Shown here: positions 1 through 7,636 of the stretch, in pieces | How positions within the stretch are numbered: the first letter of the stretch is position 1 | Layout of the letters: each line of letters opens with the position of its first letter | From: Solirubrobacterales bacterium | Lineage (GTDB): Bacteria; Actinomycetota; Thermoleophilia; Solirubrobacterales; 70-9 | Direction of reading: 5' to 3' | NCBI GenBank assembly: GCA_016712175.1 | Contig: JADJRQ010000004.1 | Coordinates: forward strand, 160,255-224,254 | Length of the DNA stretch: 64,000 nt | Position numbers and translations under genes: made by a program | Notes under the pieces: generated by a model | What the model saw: the letters and a program-made list of their open reading frames with translations, nothing else | Databases searched by the model: none | Told to the model about the DNA's origin: nothing

Positions 1-169
1 CCCCCACGCCGAGGCTTTCGGCTTTCTTCCGGCATGCCTCCCGCTGCGCTGGCAGTGAGTAGCCCTCGGCGTCGTAGTCTTTCTCGGCCTGCTGGGTGCT
101 TGAGACCCGCAGATAGATCACTGCCGTCTTGCTTTTGTTGTCCGATGATCCGTTCGTGTTGGCGCTCAT
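1..169 (-). CDS. Serine site-specific recombinase, N-terminal fragment cut by window edge
   Basis: The ATG lies at 169 and the frame stays open to base 1, so only the first 56 residues are visible. They read as a serine recombinase N-terminus: a hydrophobic strand followed by the YLRVSS motif, where the first serine is the expected nucleophile, then a LPAQREAC segment typical of large serine integrases. Such enzymes integrate and excise mobile elements through a phosphoserine intermediate. The start overlaps the stop of the upstream metalloprotease gene by four bases (ATGA), so the two are probably translationally coupled. Large-integrase identity is inferred from the N-terminus alone; a small resolvase cannot be excluded without the rest of the gene. 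Confidence 0.8.
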   Translation of the reverse strand, partial: MSANTNGSSDNKSKTAVIYLRVSSTQQAEKDYDAEGYSLPAQREACRKKAESLGVG

Positions 170-776
170 CTGCCTGCCTCCCTGGTTTGACTGCCTAACC
201 CAAGCTCTTCGAGCTGGGTTTTCATTGCCGAATACGAAACGCCGTAGCGCCTGGCGAGTGCCCTGCTGTCCCGTAGCCCGTTTCGAACGTCGTGTTTCAG
301 CCAGAGCTTCGGCATCAATGCCTGGGCGGCGAAGTAGTCACAGATCCGTTCGATACGACGTTGACGTTCCAACTCACCGGCCGGCTTCGGGGACGTTGGG
401 TAGAGGTCTTCGGCGAGGGGATCGTCGATCAGGTGTTTGAACTCGTGAAAGAGCGTCATCCGTTGCCGGGAGGGGCTGTCTTCGGTCGATAGCTCGATCA
501 GCCAGCCCTGCTCGGTCCAGTTGCCTGCCCGGAGTGCTCCAGGTCGGCGCGGAACCCGAGATGAATCCCGGCCATCCTGGTGATCACTTCTATCGGTACC
601 GGGGGCCGATAGATCCCGGCGTCCGCGATCAGGACCATCGCCTGGATCTCGGCGAGGCGCTTGGCGTCCCTGATCGAGATTTCCCAGTTCGGTGCCAATG
701 AGCGAAGCCGCTCCAATACTGGTGACATCCGTGATGCAACCCGTGGTGCTGTGTGAGCGGTATCCACCCCGCCCAT
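166..776 (-). CDS. ImmA/IrrE-type metalloprotease, frame broken once
   Basis: The N-terminal part (776 to about 530) carries the helical ImmA region with a YRPPVPIEVI segment. The C-terminal part (about 530 to 166) carries the HEFKH zinc motif (HExxH) and a DPLAEDLYP stretch. The two parts are in different frames. One extra C in the CCC run at 528-530 would join them, so this is probably a sequence indel rather than a dead gene. The start lies three bases after the XRE gene's stop. In known elements such as ICEBs1, ImmA cleaves the repressor encoded beside it when DNA is damaged. That role here is inferred from gene order. The stop overlaps the recombinase ATG. Confidence 0.8.
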
Positions 777-778
777 GC

Positions 779-1120
779 TTAGTTTTGTGGGTCTCGCAGC
801 TTCTTGACGAGCCGCTCGATGCGGTCGATCTGTTTGTGTTTCATGCCGTGTTTCGCCCGGAAGTACGCCCGGGTCGAGGGAAGCTGTGTGGAGAGGTAAC
901 CGCCGGTTTCCTGGTCCATTTCCTCCGGGTCTATTTCCAGTTTGGCGGCGACGGTGAAAAGCCGGTCGACTCCGGGACGAAGATAGGTTCCGGATTCGAC
1001 TCTCGCAAGCCAAGCGACCGGGATACGCGTGTAATGCTCGATGTCTCTGATCGAGTAGCCCGCAGCCGTTCGCCTGGTTGTAATCAGGCGACCTAAATCT
1101 TTCGCCTGTTGATCTGTCAT
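779..1120 (-). CDS. XRE-family regulator (ImmR-like)
   Basis: This 113-residue protein has a helix-turn-helix of the XRE/cro type in residues 9-66, including the SIRDIEHYTRIPVAWLARVE segment, then a basic, probably dimerising C-terminus. The ATG at 1120 follows a GAGGA ribosome site and a promoter at 1145-1173. It heads a tight set with the ImmA-like protease and the serine recombinase. That is the arrangement of repressor, anti-repressor protease and integrase seen in ICEBs1-like elements, so it is likely the element's lysogeny-type repressor. The target operator is not proven. The palindrome at 11707-11730 is one candidate. Confidence 0.8.
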   Translation of the reverse strand: MTDQQAKDLGRLITTRRTAAGYSIRDIEHYTRIPVAWLARVESGTYLRPGVDRLFTVAAKLEIDPEEMDQETGGYLSTQLPSTRAYFRAKHGMKHKQIDRIERLVKKLRDPQN

Positions 1121-1144
1121 ACATAATCCTCGTTTAGTACCTCC

Positions 1145-1173
1145 AGCTTACGATGCAATAATTTCTTTGTAAA
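1145..1173 (-). promoter_or_regulatory. Sigma-70-type promoter of the XRE-ImmA-recombinase genes
   Basis: On the minus strand a -35 box TTTACA (1168-1173) and a -10 box TAAGCT (1145-1150) are separated by exactly 17 bases. A start about 7 bases downstream would leave a leader of about 20 bases containing the GAGGA ribosome site. The -35 box is identical to that of the conjugation promoter at 6650-6678. Confidence 0.55.
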
Positions 1174-1183
1174 CAGTGCGCCC

Positions 1184-1567
1184 TCATAGCGCCCTGATTT
1201 TCTGTTCAAGCTCGGTCTTCTTCTGAGCAACCGAAGTTTTTAGCTCCTCGTAACGGGCTTGAGCCCGGTCAGCCTCAACTTTTGCCTTGTCGACCTCAGA
1301 GTCGATCGACTTCAATGCCCTTTCCAGGAGCTTTTTGGCTTCGGCGAGAGCACCATCCACGGTCAGGGGCTTGCTGGCGCCGCGAGTTGAAGTGGAGCCG
1401 CCGTCGAGCTTCTTCTTGTAGTTGTGGACGTTGGCGCGGACCGCGTTTACGGTTTTGCCGTCGTCTTCTGCCACTTTGCGGATCGCATCAGCGTTTGACA
1501 TGCCACCGGCCTTCAACTCTTCGATGCGCTCATATACCACTTGTGATGTCGTTTTCTTTTCAGCCAT
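1184..1567 (-). CDS. Small HTH-like plus coiled-coil protein, paralogue A
   Basis: The protein has 127 residues. The ATG at 1567 is chosen because AAGGAG sits 7 bases upstream and because it aligns with the start of the neighbouring paralogue at 1695-2081. Residues 5-50 resemble a short helix-turn-helix (NADAIRKVAEDDGKTVNAVR); a basic linker follows. From about residue 75 the chain is a long, highly charged coiled coil ending ELEQKIRAL. I do not recognise a family. A DNA-binding head with a rod-like dimerisation tail suggests an accessory regulator or nucleoid-type protein of the element. This is inference from layout only. Confidence 0.6.
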   Translation of the reverse strand: MAEKKTTSQVVYERIEELKAGGMSNADAIRKVAEDDGKTVNAVRANVHNYKKKLDGGSTSTRGASKPLTVDGALAEAKKLLERALKSIDSEVDKAKVEADRAQARYEELKTSVAQKKTELEQKIRAL

Positions 1568-1653
1568 AGTTTCTCCTTGTAGTAGCTGTAGTTTGCTGCC
1601 TCCTGATCCTAGCGTTGATGTAGTAGTGCTGGGAAGGTGTGTTTGTTGATATG

Positions 1654-1685
1654 CACCGATCCGGGGGCCTTCCCCCGGATCGGTG
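1654..1685. terminator. Perfect 14-bp hairpin between the two paralogues
   Basis: CACCGATCCGGGGG (1654-1667) and its exact complement (1672-1685) enclose a CCTT loop. On the plus strand TTTT follows. On the minus strand, the direction of the flanking genes, there is no clear T-run. It probably stops or attenuates transcription between paralogues B and A. A protein site is an alternative. Confidence 0.55.
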
Positions 1686-1694
1686 TTTTGCCAT

Positions 1695-2081
1695 CTACGC
1701 ATCAGATTTCAAGGTGTCGATCTTTTTCTGGATCGTTTCCTTGCGTTCATCAGCCGATGCCTTCATGGACTCGTACTCGGCCGCCGCCTCCTCGGCGCGT
1801 TCTTTGGCCGCTTCGATCTCATGGTCGATCGACTCGATCGAGCGGGTGAGCGCGTCAACGGCAACCTCGACCGCGTCAGCGGGCGTGGTTTCACGGCGTT
1901 TGGTGCGGCGCGGACGGGACGTACCGCCAGCCTGTTTTCTGGAGTAGCCGTAATAGCTTCCTCGCACAGAATCGACTGGCTGTCCGTACTGCTCGGCCAA
2001 CTGCCTGAACGCGTTGGCTTTGGTTTCGCCTTTTTCGACGATGGCGTTTACCGCCTCGAATACTTCCTGTGCCTTCGACAT
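1695..2081 (-). CDS. Small HTH-like plus coiled-coil protein, paralogue B
   Basis: The protein has 128 residues and the same plan as the gene at 1184-1567: an N-terminal helical head (VFEAVNAIVEKGETKANAFR), an SVRGSYYGYSRKQ segment equivalent to AVRANVHNYKKKL in paralogue A, a basic linker and a C-terminal coiled coil ending ETIQKKIDTL. The ATG at 2081 has AAGGAGG 10 bases upstream. The frame is open further up to a GTG that overlaps the methyltransferase stop, so a 37-residue extension is possible but less likely. The function is unknown; the duplication suggests the pair could act as a heterodimer. Confidence 0.6.
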   Translation of the reverse strand: MSKAQEVFEAVNAIVEKGETKANAFRQLAEQYGQPVDSVRGSYYGYSRKQAGGTSRPRRTKRRETTPADAVEVAVDALTRSIESIDHEIEAAKERAEEAAAEYESMKASADERKETIQKKIDTLKSDA

Positions 2082-2191
2082 GACTCGAAAACACCTCCTT
2101 GATGGTTGGATGGCTTTGACGCCGTCCGCGAAAACAAATGCCTTCACGAACAGCGCAGGGCCATCCACCTCCCACAGTCCAGCCGAGACGA

Positions 2192-3223
2192 TCACGCCAC
2201 GTTCTCCGTCCCGGGTGTGCCCCAATGCTTGATTCGGGCCTCACTGATCACCACATATTCAGGGTCTTTCTCGATCCCGATGAACTGGCGTCCCTCAAGC
2301 AGCGCCGCGATCCCGGTTGAGCCCGACCCGGCGAAAGGATCAAACACCAATCCACCGGGCGGACAGACCAGCCGCACCAGCCAGCGCATCAGCGCAACCG
2401 GTTTCACCGTCTGGTGAACGTTCGCCCTGGGTTTCAACGGGCCGCTTAGTTTCATGATCCGGACCTCACGTCGCGGCAAATGCTCCAGCCCGGCTTCACG
2501 CTCTTTCCTTGAAGCTTTGGTTGAGTGAAATATCCGGCTGAGTGGTGCTGCCGGTGAGGCACCGTCCATCACTGTCTTCGGACAGTCGGGCGCGCAGGCG
2601 AGCGATTTGCAGTCAGGGCTGTGTGAGTAGGCGACGTTCGCCGGCCAACGCCAAACGGTGCCGCTTGGCGTGATCTCCGGGATTGCTGCCGCCTCGGTGT
2701 TCATGGCACCGGTCCCATGAAGCTCAAGGTTTCGGCTGATCGTGCCGTCCGGTTTCTTTCGGGCCAGGACGATCGGCTCATAGGCGGGCTTGAGAGCGGT
2801 GCCGCGCCCACCTTCCATGCGCCGGGATTTCGGCATCCCACTTGAGTACATCCAAAGTAGCTGATCACGGATCTCGAATCCGGCTTCTTCGATCGCGGTC
2901 GTCAAGCGATGAACCGTTCGCGGCGCACAAAAGCTGATCAGATGACCACCGGGTTTCAGTGCCCTAAGCGCGTCGGCCGCCCAGGCGTAGCTGAAGAACT
3001 CGAAAGCCTCGTTCTTGCTCATGCCCGAGCCCCGGCTACCGGCGATCTCGCGCATCTGTTTGCCGTCCCAGCTCATGCCACCGAAATCGATGCCGTAAGG
3101 CGGGTCGGTGACCACACAATCAAGAGATGCCTCTGGCAGCAGGGGGAAAAGGTCGAGGGTGTTGGCTTCGATCACACCCCAGCGCCTGAGATCCGAATAG
3201 ATCAGCGGCCTCGACCCGCTCAT
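2192..3223 (-). CDS. Orphan DNA amino-methyltransferase (N4/N6 type)
   Basis: This 343-residue protein carries DPPYG (motif IV) near residue 40 and FDPFAGSGSTG (motif I) near residue 305. This is the beta-class order of N6-adenine/N4-cytosine methyltransferases. A cysteine-rich stretch (CKSLACAPDC) near residue 210 lies in the target-recognition region and may bind zinc. No restriction endonuclease is next to it, so it is probably an orphan enzyme of the mobile element that modifies DNA to evade host restriction or mark element DNA. The ATG at 3223 overlaps the stop of the replication-relaxation gene by four bases, so it belongs to the conjugation operon. Confidence 0.88.
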   Translation of the reverse strand: MSGSRPLIYSDLRRWGVIEANTLDLFPLLPEASLDCVVTDPPYGIDFGGMSWDGKQMREIAGSRGSGMSKNEAFEFFSYAWAADALRALKPGGHLISFCAPRTVHRLTTAIEEAGFEIRDQLLWMYSSGMPKSRRMEGGRGTALKPAYEPIVLARKKPDGTISRNLELHGTGAMNTEAAAIPEITPSGTVWRWPANVAYSHSPDCKSLACAPDCPKTVMDGASPAAPLSRIFHSTKASRKEREAGLEHLPRREVRIMKLSGPLKPRANVHQTVKPVALMRWLVRLVCPPGGLVFDPFAGSGSTGIAALLEGRQFIGIEKDPEYVVISEARIKHWGTPGTENVA

Positions 3224-4036
3224 GATTCATCTCCCAATCCGGTAAGGACCTGCGTCGTGTCGGAGACGTGCGCGACCATGAAAAGCCCTTCCGGTACTCC
3301 GCCAAGTGCTTCGATCACGCTCTCCAGGAATTTCTTTCGTGCCAGATCCGGCACAAGCCAGAGCACCCTTGGGAAAACACCTTCACGGGCCTGCTCGACC
3401 CCGGATCGAAAGTAGGTGGAGTAGCTCTCCAAGTTTTCTGGTGATCGCGGCCCGTCGCTCGGTCGCAAGATCAACCTCGACGAACCAGGAATCCTCGAAC
3501 TCACCCTGGGAGGTCACGAGATAAAGATCAGGTTTCAGATGAGTCGCTGCCCCGGTCGGGTTGACGAAAGGCCGCCAGCATCTCGGCTCACCAGCCGCCT
3601 CAACAACCCGGACCTGATCGGCACGCTCAGACTCTTTGAGCCGAACATAGACTTCAGCGGTCGCGAGGGTGTGGGTGACAAACGCCTCACCTGGCTCCTC
3701 GTAGCTTCTGGACCGAGGGAGCCCTTCGCCGGAGAGCATTTCGGTGAGTCTTCTGCCGAGCGGGCCGACCCGGTAGATGAAACCGTCGCTGCCGGAGCTG
3801 CTGCCACCAACCCGGCGGGCCAGACGATCAATCACCCGAACCCCGGTCAGGCGCTGAAGCTCACGGCGGGCCATACGTTTGGCCGACTCGCCGGTGGATT
3901 CACCATCATCGAAAAAGACGCGGGCGAGTTGCCCGCCGGTCACGAATCGAAGCTCGCGAACGGTCAACAGGAGCAACTGCTGGCGCTCGGTCATCTGACG
4001 GGCAAGACACACCGCCTGGCTATTGGAGAGAGCCAT
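3220..4036 (-). CDS. Replication-relaxation family protein, frame broken once
   Basis: The N-terminal winged-helix part (GGQLARVFFDD, then RELQRLTGVRVIDRL) and the C-terminal part (FPRVLWLVPD) match the actinobacterial Replic_Relax family found beside conjugation ATPases. It is thought to act in element replication or relaxosome formation. The frame breaks at the TTTT run 3434-3437. Removing one base joins the nuclease-like strand ending DLATERRAAITR to LESYSTYF. The ATG at 4036 overlaps the stop of the small gene upstream (TGATG), so I prefer it to the GTG at 4039. The methyltransferase gene follows with a four-base overlap. Confidence 0.75.
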
Positions 4037-4191
4037 CACCGGACCCCCACCACGGTGCGTCCAGAGGTGAGCGCCAAAAGGCGGTCAGTCCCTCGCACCA
4101 ACAATTGGGTTCCCGCATGAAAGCTGGCATCTGGCCCCTGGCCACTCGAGCCGAGCGGACAAGCCCCCGGACAAAAGAAAACACCTTTCAT
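4036..4191 (-). CDS. 51-residue protein between coupling ATPase and relaxation gene
   Basis: A small reading frame starts at ATG 4191, overlapping the coupling-protein stop (ATGA), with GGAGGG about 6 bases before it. It ends with a TGA that overlaps the ATG of the next gene (TGATG). Both overlaps and the ribosome site argue that it is translated. The peptide starts MKGVFFCPGACPLG, with two cysteines three residues apart, and ends with a hydrophobic/basic LLVRGTDRLLAL stretch. I recognise no family. It may serve mainly to couple translation of the flanking genes. Confidence 0.5.
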   Translation of the reverse strand: MKGVFFCPGACPLGSSGQGPDASFHAGTQLLVRGTDRLLALTSGRTVVGVR

Positions 4192-6413
4192 GACGCCCTC
4201 CGACGACGACCGAGAGGTGAATCAGTGGCCGCTGTCCCATTGTGGGCATCGATTCCGTGACGGATACGAAGCGCCCGGTCTATTCCTTCCGGGTCACTGC
4301 CGTAAAGCTCAGCCGAGCGTCTCCTGACTTCGACCGGGTTGCTGGTCGGCTCAGACGGTGCGGAGGTGCGAATGGTTGCCGGTGGCGCGACATCACCTGG
4401 ACCCAATCCGATCCCGGCAACCGCCTCAAACTTCGGCAAATGCTGCATCGATTCAGCGGTGACTCCAGAGATCTCGTTGGCGAGAAGCTCGGCGTCTTGA
4501 CGACCTTGGCGAAACGCAACCAAGGTCGCGGCATTCGAGAGCGCCGCCCGTTGCAGGTCTCGGTCGAGTTGGGTGATCGATTGCGCCCCGAGCGTGATCC
4601 CGCAAGCCATTCCACGGAAAAGCTCAAACATCGAGTCGAGTGGAAGTGGTGAACCCTGACTCAGAACCTTTGGTTCGTCGATATAGAAACCGAAAGGTTG
4701 GCGGGCCCTCTCCGGGATCTCCTGACGGGCGAGCACGGCTTTGTAGACCTCATAGGTGACGAGCGCCCCGATCAACTGCGCCGCCGGAGCGCCGAGACGG
4801 CCCGGCGAGAGGCTGACCACCACGATCTGGCCTTTCCGCAAAACCTCGCGCATGTCGAACCTTGGCTCGGTCTGGGCGAGTACCGCACGAACGATCTTTC
4901 TACCGATCACTTCGTTGACTTTGCGAAGCGGAGAAGCCAGATGCTGGGCTTGCTCACCGGGTCGCATCGAGTCATAAGCCGCCCACGCCGCCTTGAGCAT
5001 CGGGTCATCGATCCGACTGATCAGCTTCTGCCGGTAGGCGACATTGGTGAACAGGAAACCGAGATCGGCGACGGTGGCCTCTTTATCGTGGGCCAGCGTC
5101 ACGAAACCTTGGCGAAGGTACTGATCCGACCTGACACCCCAGGAGTCGGAGAAGATGCCTTTGAAGGTGGCGAGCAGCATGTCGGCCGCCAATTCAGGGT
5201 CACCGTCACCGAGGACCTTTAGCCCTGGGACCGCCAAATCCTCGGCGGGGTCGAGCACGATCACGTCATCCACCCGGTGCTCCGGGATTCGCTCAAGGAT
5301 TGATTCGGCGGTGTCGCCTTTCATGTCGATCAAGACGAAACCTCTGCCACCGCGAGCATCCGCAGCGGCGAGTTCAGTCATCAGCGTTGACTTTCCGGTG
5401 CCGGTCGGACCGAGCAGCAGAGCGTGAGACATCGCGCCAATGACCGGCTGGGTCAGCTTGCGTTTCTCCATGCCTGGCCAGGTTGAGGTGCCAAACGTCC
5501 GGCCCTTGCCACCCGTTGGCACGGCAGGTGACGGCGTGAGCTGCGGGGCCGTACCCAAGTTGAGTCCCGGCAGAGCGGGTGAATCGATCGGCCAACCGAG
5601 AAGTCCCGCCAACTCGACTGGAGAAAACCGGGCTTGTGGCGAACGGGCAGCCGTCTTCATCTGGCGCTCGGTCCGGTCCGTGCTACGGGTGCGAAGCGAC
5701 CCTCGGGTGACTCGGGAGCGAAGTACGGTGGTGATCCGGGACGTGAGCTGCCGGGCTCGCCCAGTGGATGCGGCCTTGACCACGACGATAAGTTCCGCGG
5801 CGACCAGCGGCCCCGCGTATTTGCTTCGAAGCAGCTTCAGATGCTCCGTCGAAACAGTTCTGGCCCCAAAAAGCACCCTGGACTTCGAAGCCTTGGCTCC
5901 AGATGCTTCGGGCAGGTTTGGTGTCGAAGCTGGTGAGACTCGCCAGCGAACCATCACCCGCTCACCGGAACCGAGATCAGTTACGCCACCGAGAAGCAGA
6001 GAAATCGACTCGGCCGTAGCGTCCGTGCGAAACACCGGATGGCCCCCAGGGAACCGCCAGCGAGTCGCAAGGGTCCAACCAGCATCCGATCGGTCCTTGT
6101 CGAGCTCCTCGAGGCGTGACTGTGGCATCACACCCCGCAAATGCCCACGAAGCATCGCCAGTGACGATCGGTCGCATTCAATGAAGTGCCTGATCGCCTC
6201 CGAACTTGCCTCGGTGTCGAGAAGCACCTGGCTGGTTCGGCTCATCCCGGAAATGCCGGCGATCACTGCTTTCACCTTGGCTTCGGTGACATCGGTCGCG
6301 AACTTGATTTCGCAGCGAACCGTCTCCGGCTCAGGACGTGGTCTTGCCAGAACGAGAACACCAGAACCAAGGGCCAACGCCCCGGCGCCAAGCGCGAGCA
6401 AAGGAGCTTCCAT
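4188..6413 (-). CDS. Conjugative coupling ATPase (TraG/VirD4/FtsK-type)
   Basis: The protein has 741 residues. One N-terminal membrane segment (residues 3-23) is followed by an accessory domain to about 260, then a P-loop ATPase: Walker A GPTGTGKST at 335-343, FVLIDMKGD at 359-367, Walker B FGFYIDEP at 574-581, and a sensor-like GITLGAQSITQLDR. This is the plan of membrane motors that feed DNA to a conjugative secretion channel; the ATPase core also resembles TraM-recognition domains. The C-terminus ends in an arginine-rich tail. GGAGGAG precedes the ATG, which overlaps the TAA of the upstream small gene (TAATG). Confidence 0.88.
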   Translation of the reverse strand: MEAPLLALGAGALALGSGVLVLARPRPEPETVRCEIKFATDVTEAKVKAVIAGISGMSRTSQVLLDTEASSEAIRHFIECDRSSLAMLRGHLRGVMPQSRLEELDKDRSDAGWTLATRWRFPGGHPVFRTDATAESISLLLGGVTDLGSGERVMVRWRVSPASTPNLPEASGAKASKSRVLFGARTVSTEHLKLLRSKYAGPLVAAELIVVVKAASTGRARQLTSRITTVLRSRVTRGSLRTRSTDRTERQMKTAARSPQARFSPVELAGLLGWPIDSPALPGLNLGTAPQLTPSPAVPTGGKGRTFGTSTWPGMEKRKLTQPVIGAMSHALLLGPTGTGKSTLMTELAAADARGGRGFVLIDMKGDTAESILERIPEHRVDDVIVLDPAEDLAVPGLKVLGDGDPELAADMLLATFKGIFSDSWGVRSDQYLRQGFVTLAHDKEATVADLGFLFTNVAYRQKLISRIDDPMLKAAWAAYDSMRPGEQAQHLASPLRKVNEVIGRKIVRAVLAQTEPRFDMREVLRKGQIVVVSLSPGRLGAPAAQLIGALVTYEVYKAVLARQEIPERARQPFGFYIDEPKVLSQGSPLPLDSMFELFRGMACGITLGAQSITQLDRDLQRAALSNAATLVAFRQGRQDAELLANEISGVTAESMQHLPKFEAVAGIGLGPGDVAPPATIRTSAPSEPTSNPVEVRRRSAELYGSDPEGIDRALRIRHGIDAHNGTAATDSPLGRRRRAS

Positions 6414-6605
6414 TACAACTCCTCCTGGTCAGGATCAGTCTTTGCTCCGGTGCTACCAGATTTCTTGGTTTCCTTCGATTCCGCTTCTTCCGATCCCTTG
6501 GGCAATGAGCCACAGCGCAAGGCTGAGCTTCGTGGAATCGATATCCCTGAGCCGGACCGATCTGACCCTGATTCGTCTCTCCCCCACCTTCTTACTTCCC
6601 GACAT
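6413..6605 (-). CDS. Small leader gene of the conjugation operon, frame broken once
   Basis: The ATG at 6605 has GGGAG about 8 bases upstream. The peptide begins MSGSKKVGERRIRVRSVRLR, passes a short hydrophobic stretch (LSLALWLIAQG) and, after a one-base shift at the CCC run 6495-6497, continues into an acidic/basic tail (SEEAESKETKKSG) whose TAA overlaps the ATG of the coupling ATPase. Removing one base gives a 63-residue protein. The overlap and the promoter just upstream support a real gene. The family is unknown. A short basic peptide encoded before the coupling protein could be an assembly or regulatory factor. Confidence 0.5.
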
Positions 6606-6623
6606 TCACTATCTCCCTTTTAT

Positions 6624-6646
6624 ACTTGTATCTTTTGTACACAAGT
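6624..6646. promoter_or_regulatory. Inverted repeat at the start region of the conjugation operon
   Basis: ACTTGT (6624-6629) and ACAAGT (6641-6646) form 6-bp arms around an 11-bp spacer. The site lies just downstream of the -10 box of the promoter at 6650-6678, where a bound repressor would block transcription. The binding protein is unknown; the XRE regulator is a candidate. Confidence 0.35.
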
Positions 6647-6649
6647 TCC

Positions 6650-6678
6650 ACTATACATCACATTTTGTATTTTGTAAA
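6650..6678 (-). promoter_or_regulatory. Strong sigma-70-type promoter of the conjugation operon
   Basis: On the minus strand -35 TTTACA (6673-6678) and -10 TATAGT (6650-6655) are spaced by exactly 17 bases in a strikingly AT-rich island (6606-6690) within GC-rich DNA. It would drive the small leader gene, coupling ATPase, 51-residue gene, relaxation gene and methyltransferase as one unit. Confidence 0.65.
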
Positions 6679-6687
6679 CACTTTTTG

Positions 6688-6855
6688 TTAGTAGCTTGTG
6701 TAGTACCAGATGAGTCGTATAGCTATAACCAGCAATGCGATAACGACAGCGGGCCACAAAGCGACCGCGAACAGTTGGCAAAGAAGCGGCACCAATACCG
6801 ACAGAGCAAGCACCCCGAGAAAGAGTGCCCCGGCTGCTTTCCAGAGGTTGTTCAC
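6688..6855 (-). CDS. 55-residue membrane peptide
   Basis: A GTG start at 6855 overlaps the stop of the VWA-like lipoprotein gene (GTGA). The peptide begins with NNLWKAAG and has two close hydrophobic segments (residues 8-24 and 31-48) before a YYTSY end. It fits a short two-span membrane hairpin. It closes the operon that runs from 9185. Longer upstream extensions of the frame are out-of-frame copy of the lipoprotein gene and are not used. The function is unknown; it may anchor or assemble the lipoprotein and membrane protein encoded upstream. Confidence 0.5.
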   Translation of the reverse strand: MNNLWKAAGALFLGVLALSVLVPLLCQLFAVALWPAVVIALLVIAIRLIWYYTSY

Positions 6856-7622
6856 CGGCCACCACCCCCGACCACGAGATCGGCAGGGAGGTCCTTGGTG
6901 ATCGACACCTGGCCCTCGGCCTTGGTGACGAGACGGGTGAAGAGCTCGACGCCACTCCGGGCAGCTTTGGAGCTTCCGGCGTCGAGGCCATAGCCGACGA
7001 TGAACACCTGAACTCCCTGGAGCCCGTCGCCGAGGCGGGGCAACCACCGCTTCACGGTCTGCTTGATATCGGCATGGCTCGCAGCGGCAAGGCGTATGCC
7101 GTCAGCCTCGAAGGTAATGAGGTCGGTGACGAGAATCGCCCGGCCAACATTGGGTGTCTTGGCTGCTACTTCCAGCGCCTCAAGCTGCCCAGAGCCAGCT
7201 ACCCGATTTTCGGTAATGGCGATAGCTTGCTCGATTTTCTTGACCGTGCCCATCGCCCTGGCCTCAGTGAACCTGGAGGCCACCTGATCATTCGCCCTGA
7301 CCGAATCCGGCAGGTTCCCAAAATCCACCTTTGGGCTCCAGATCAGCGTTCTGAGCGGCGAGCCGTCGAAGCAGCCATGCCAAAGCGTCCTGCCCCGCGT
7401 CGCAGAGTCGCTGACCACCGTCTTGATGGTGCCGATGAACTCGTCGAGCTTGCCTTTGAAGCTGCCGGAGCAGTCCGGCATCAACAGGTCAACTGGTTTG
7501 GTCTGAAGCTGCCGGTCGGCCTTGGTAACCGTGGATTGCTCGGTGCCGCCGCAGCCGGCGAACACGACGGCCATCGCCACCATTGTGATCAGCAGCATCT
7601 TCTTGAACGTGAACCAGATCAT
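6852..7622 (-). CDS. VWA-like secreted lipoprotein
   Basis: The ATG at 7622 follows AAGGGAG. The signal peptide ends in the lipobox VFAGC, so the mature protein is lipid-anchored outside the cell. Soon after comes LLMPDCSGS, which matches the DxSxS metal-site motif of von Willebrand A folds, with later strands ILVTDLITF and VFIVGYGLD in the expected places. VWA domains bind ligands through a metal ion, which here would suit surface recognition, for example contact with a recipient cell. The length (256 residues) fits a single VWA domain. Fold assignment is by motif only. Confidence 0.55.
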   Translation of the reverse strand: MIWFTFKKMLLITMVAMAVVFAGCGGTEQSTVTKADRQLQTKPVDLLMPDCSGSFKGKLDEFIGTIKTVVSDSATRGRTLWHGCFDGSPLRTLIWSPKVDFGNLPDSVRANDQVASRFTEARAMGTVKKIEQAIAITENRVAGSGQLEALEVAAKTPNVGRAILVTDLITFEADGIRLAAASHADIKQTVKRWLPRLGDGLQGVQVFIVGYGLDAGSSKAARSGVELFTRLVTKAEGQVSITKDLPADLVVGGGGR

Positions 7623-7636
7623 CTTCGTCTCCCTTG

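Noticed and set aside
2192..3223. A complete restriction-modification system around the methyltransferase
   Set aside because: Neighbouring genes are conjugation genes and unknown coiled-coil proteins; none shows nuclease motifs, so it is treated as orphan.
5440..6993. A 517-residue plus-strand open frame
   Set aside because: It lies antisense to the coupling ATPase and its promoter, has no recognisable motif or ribosome site, and is explained by GC-rich codon bias.
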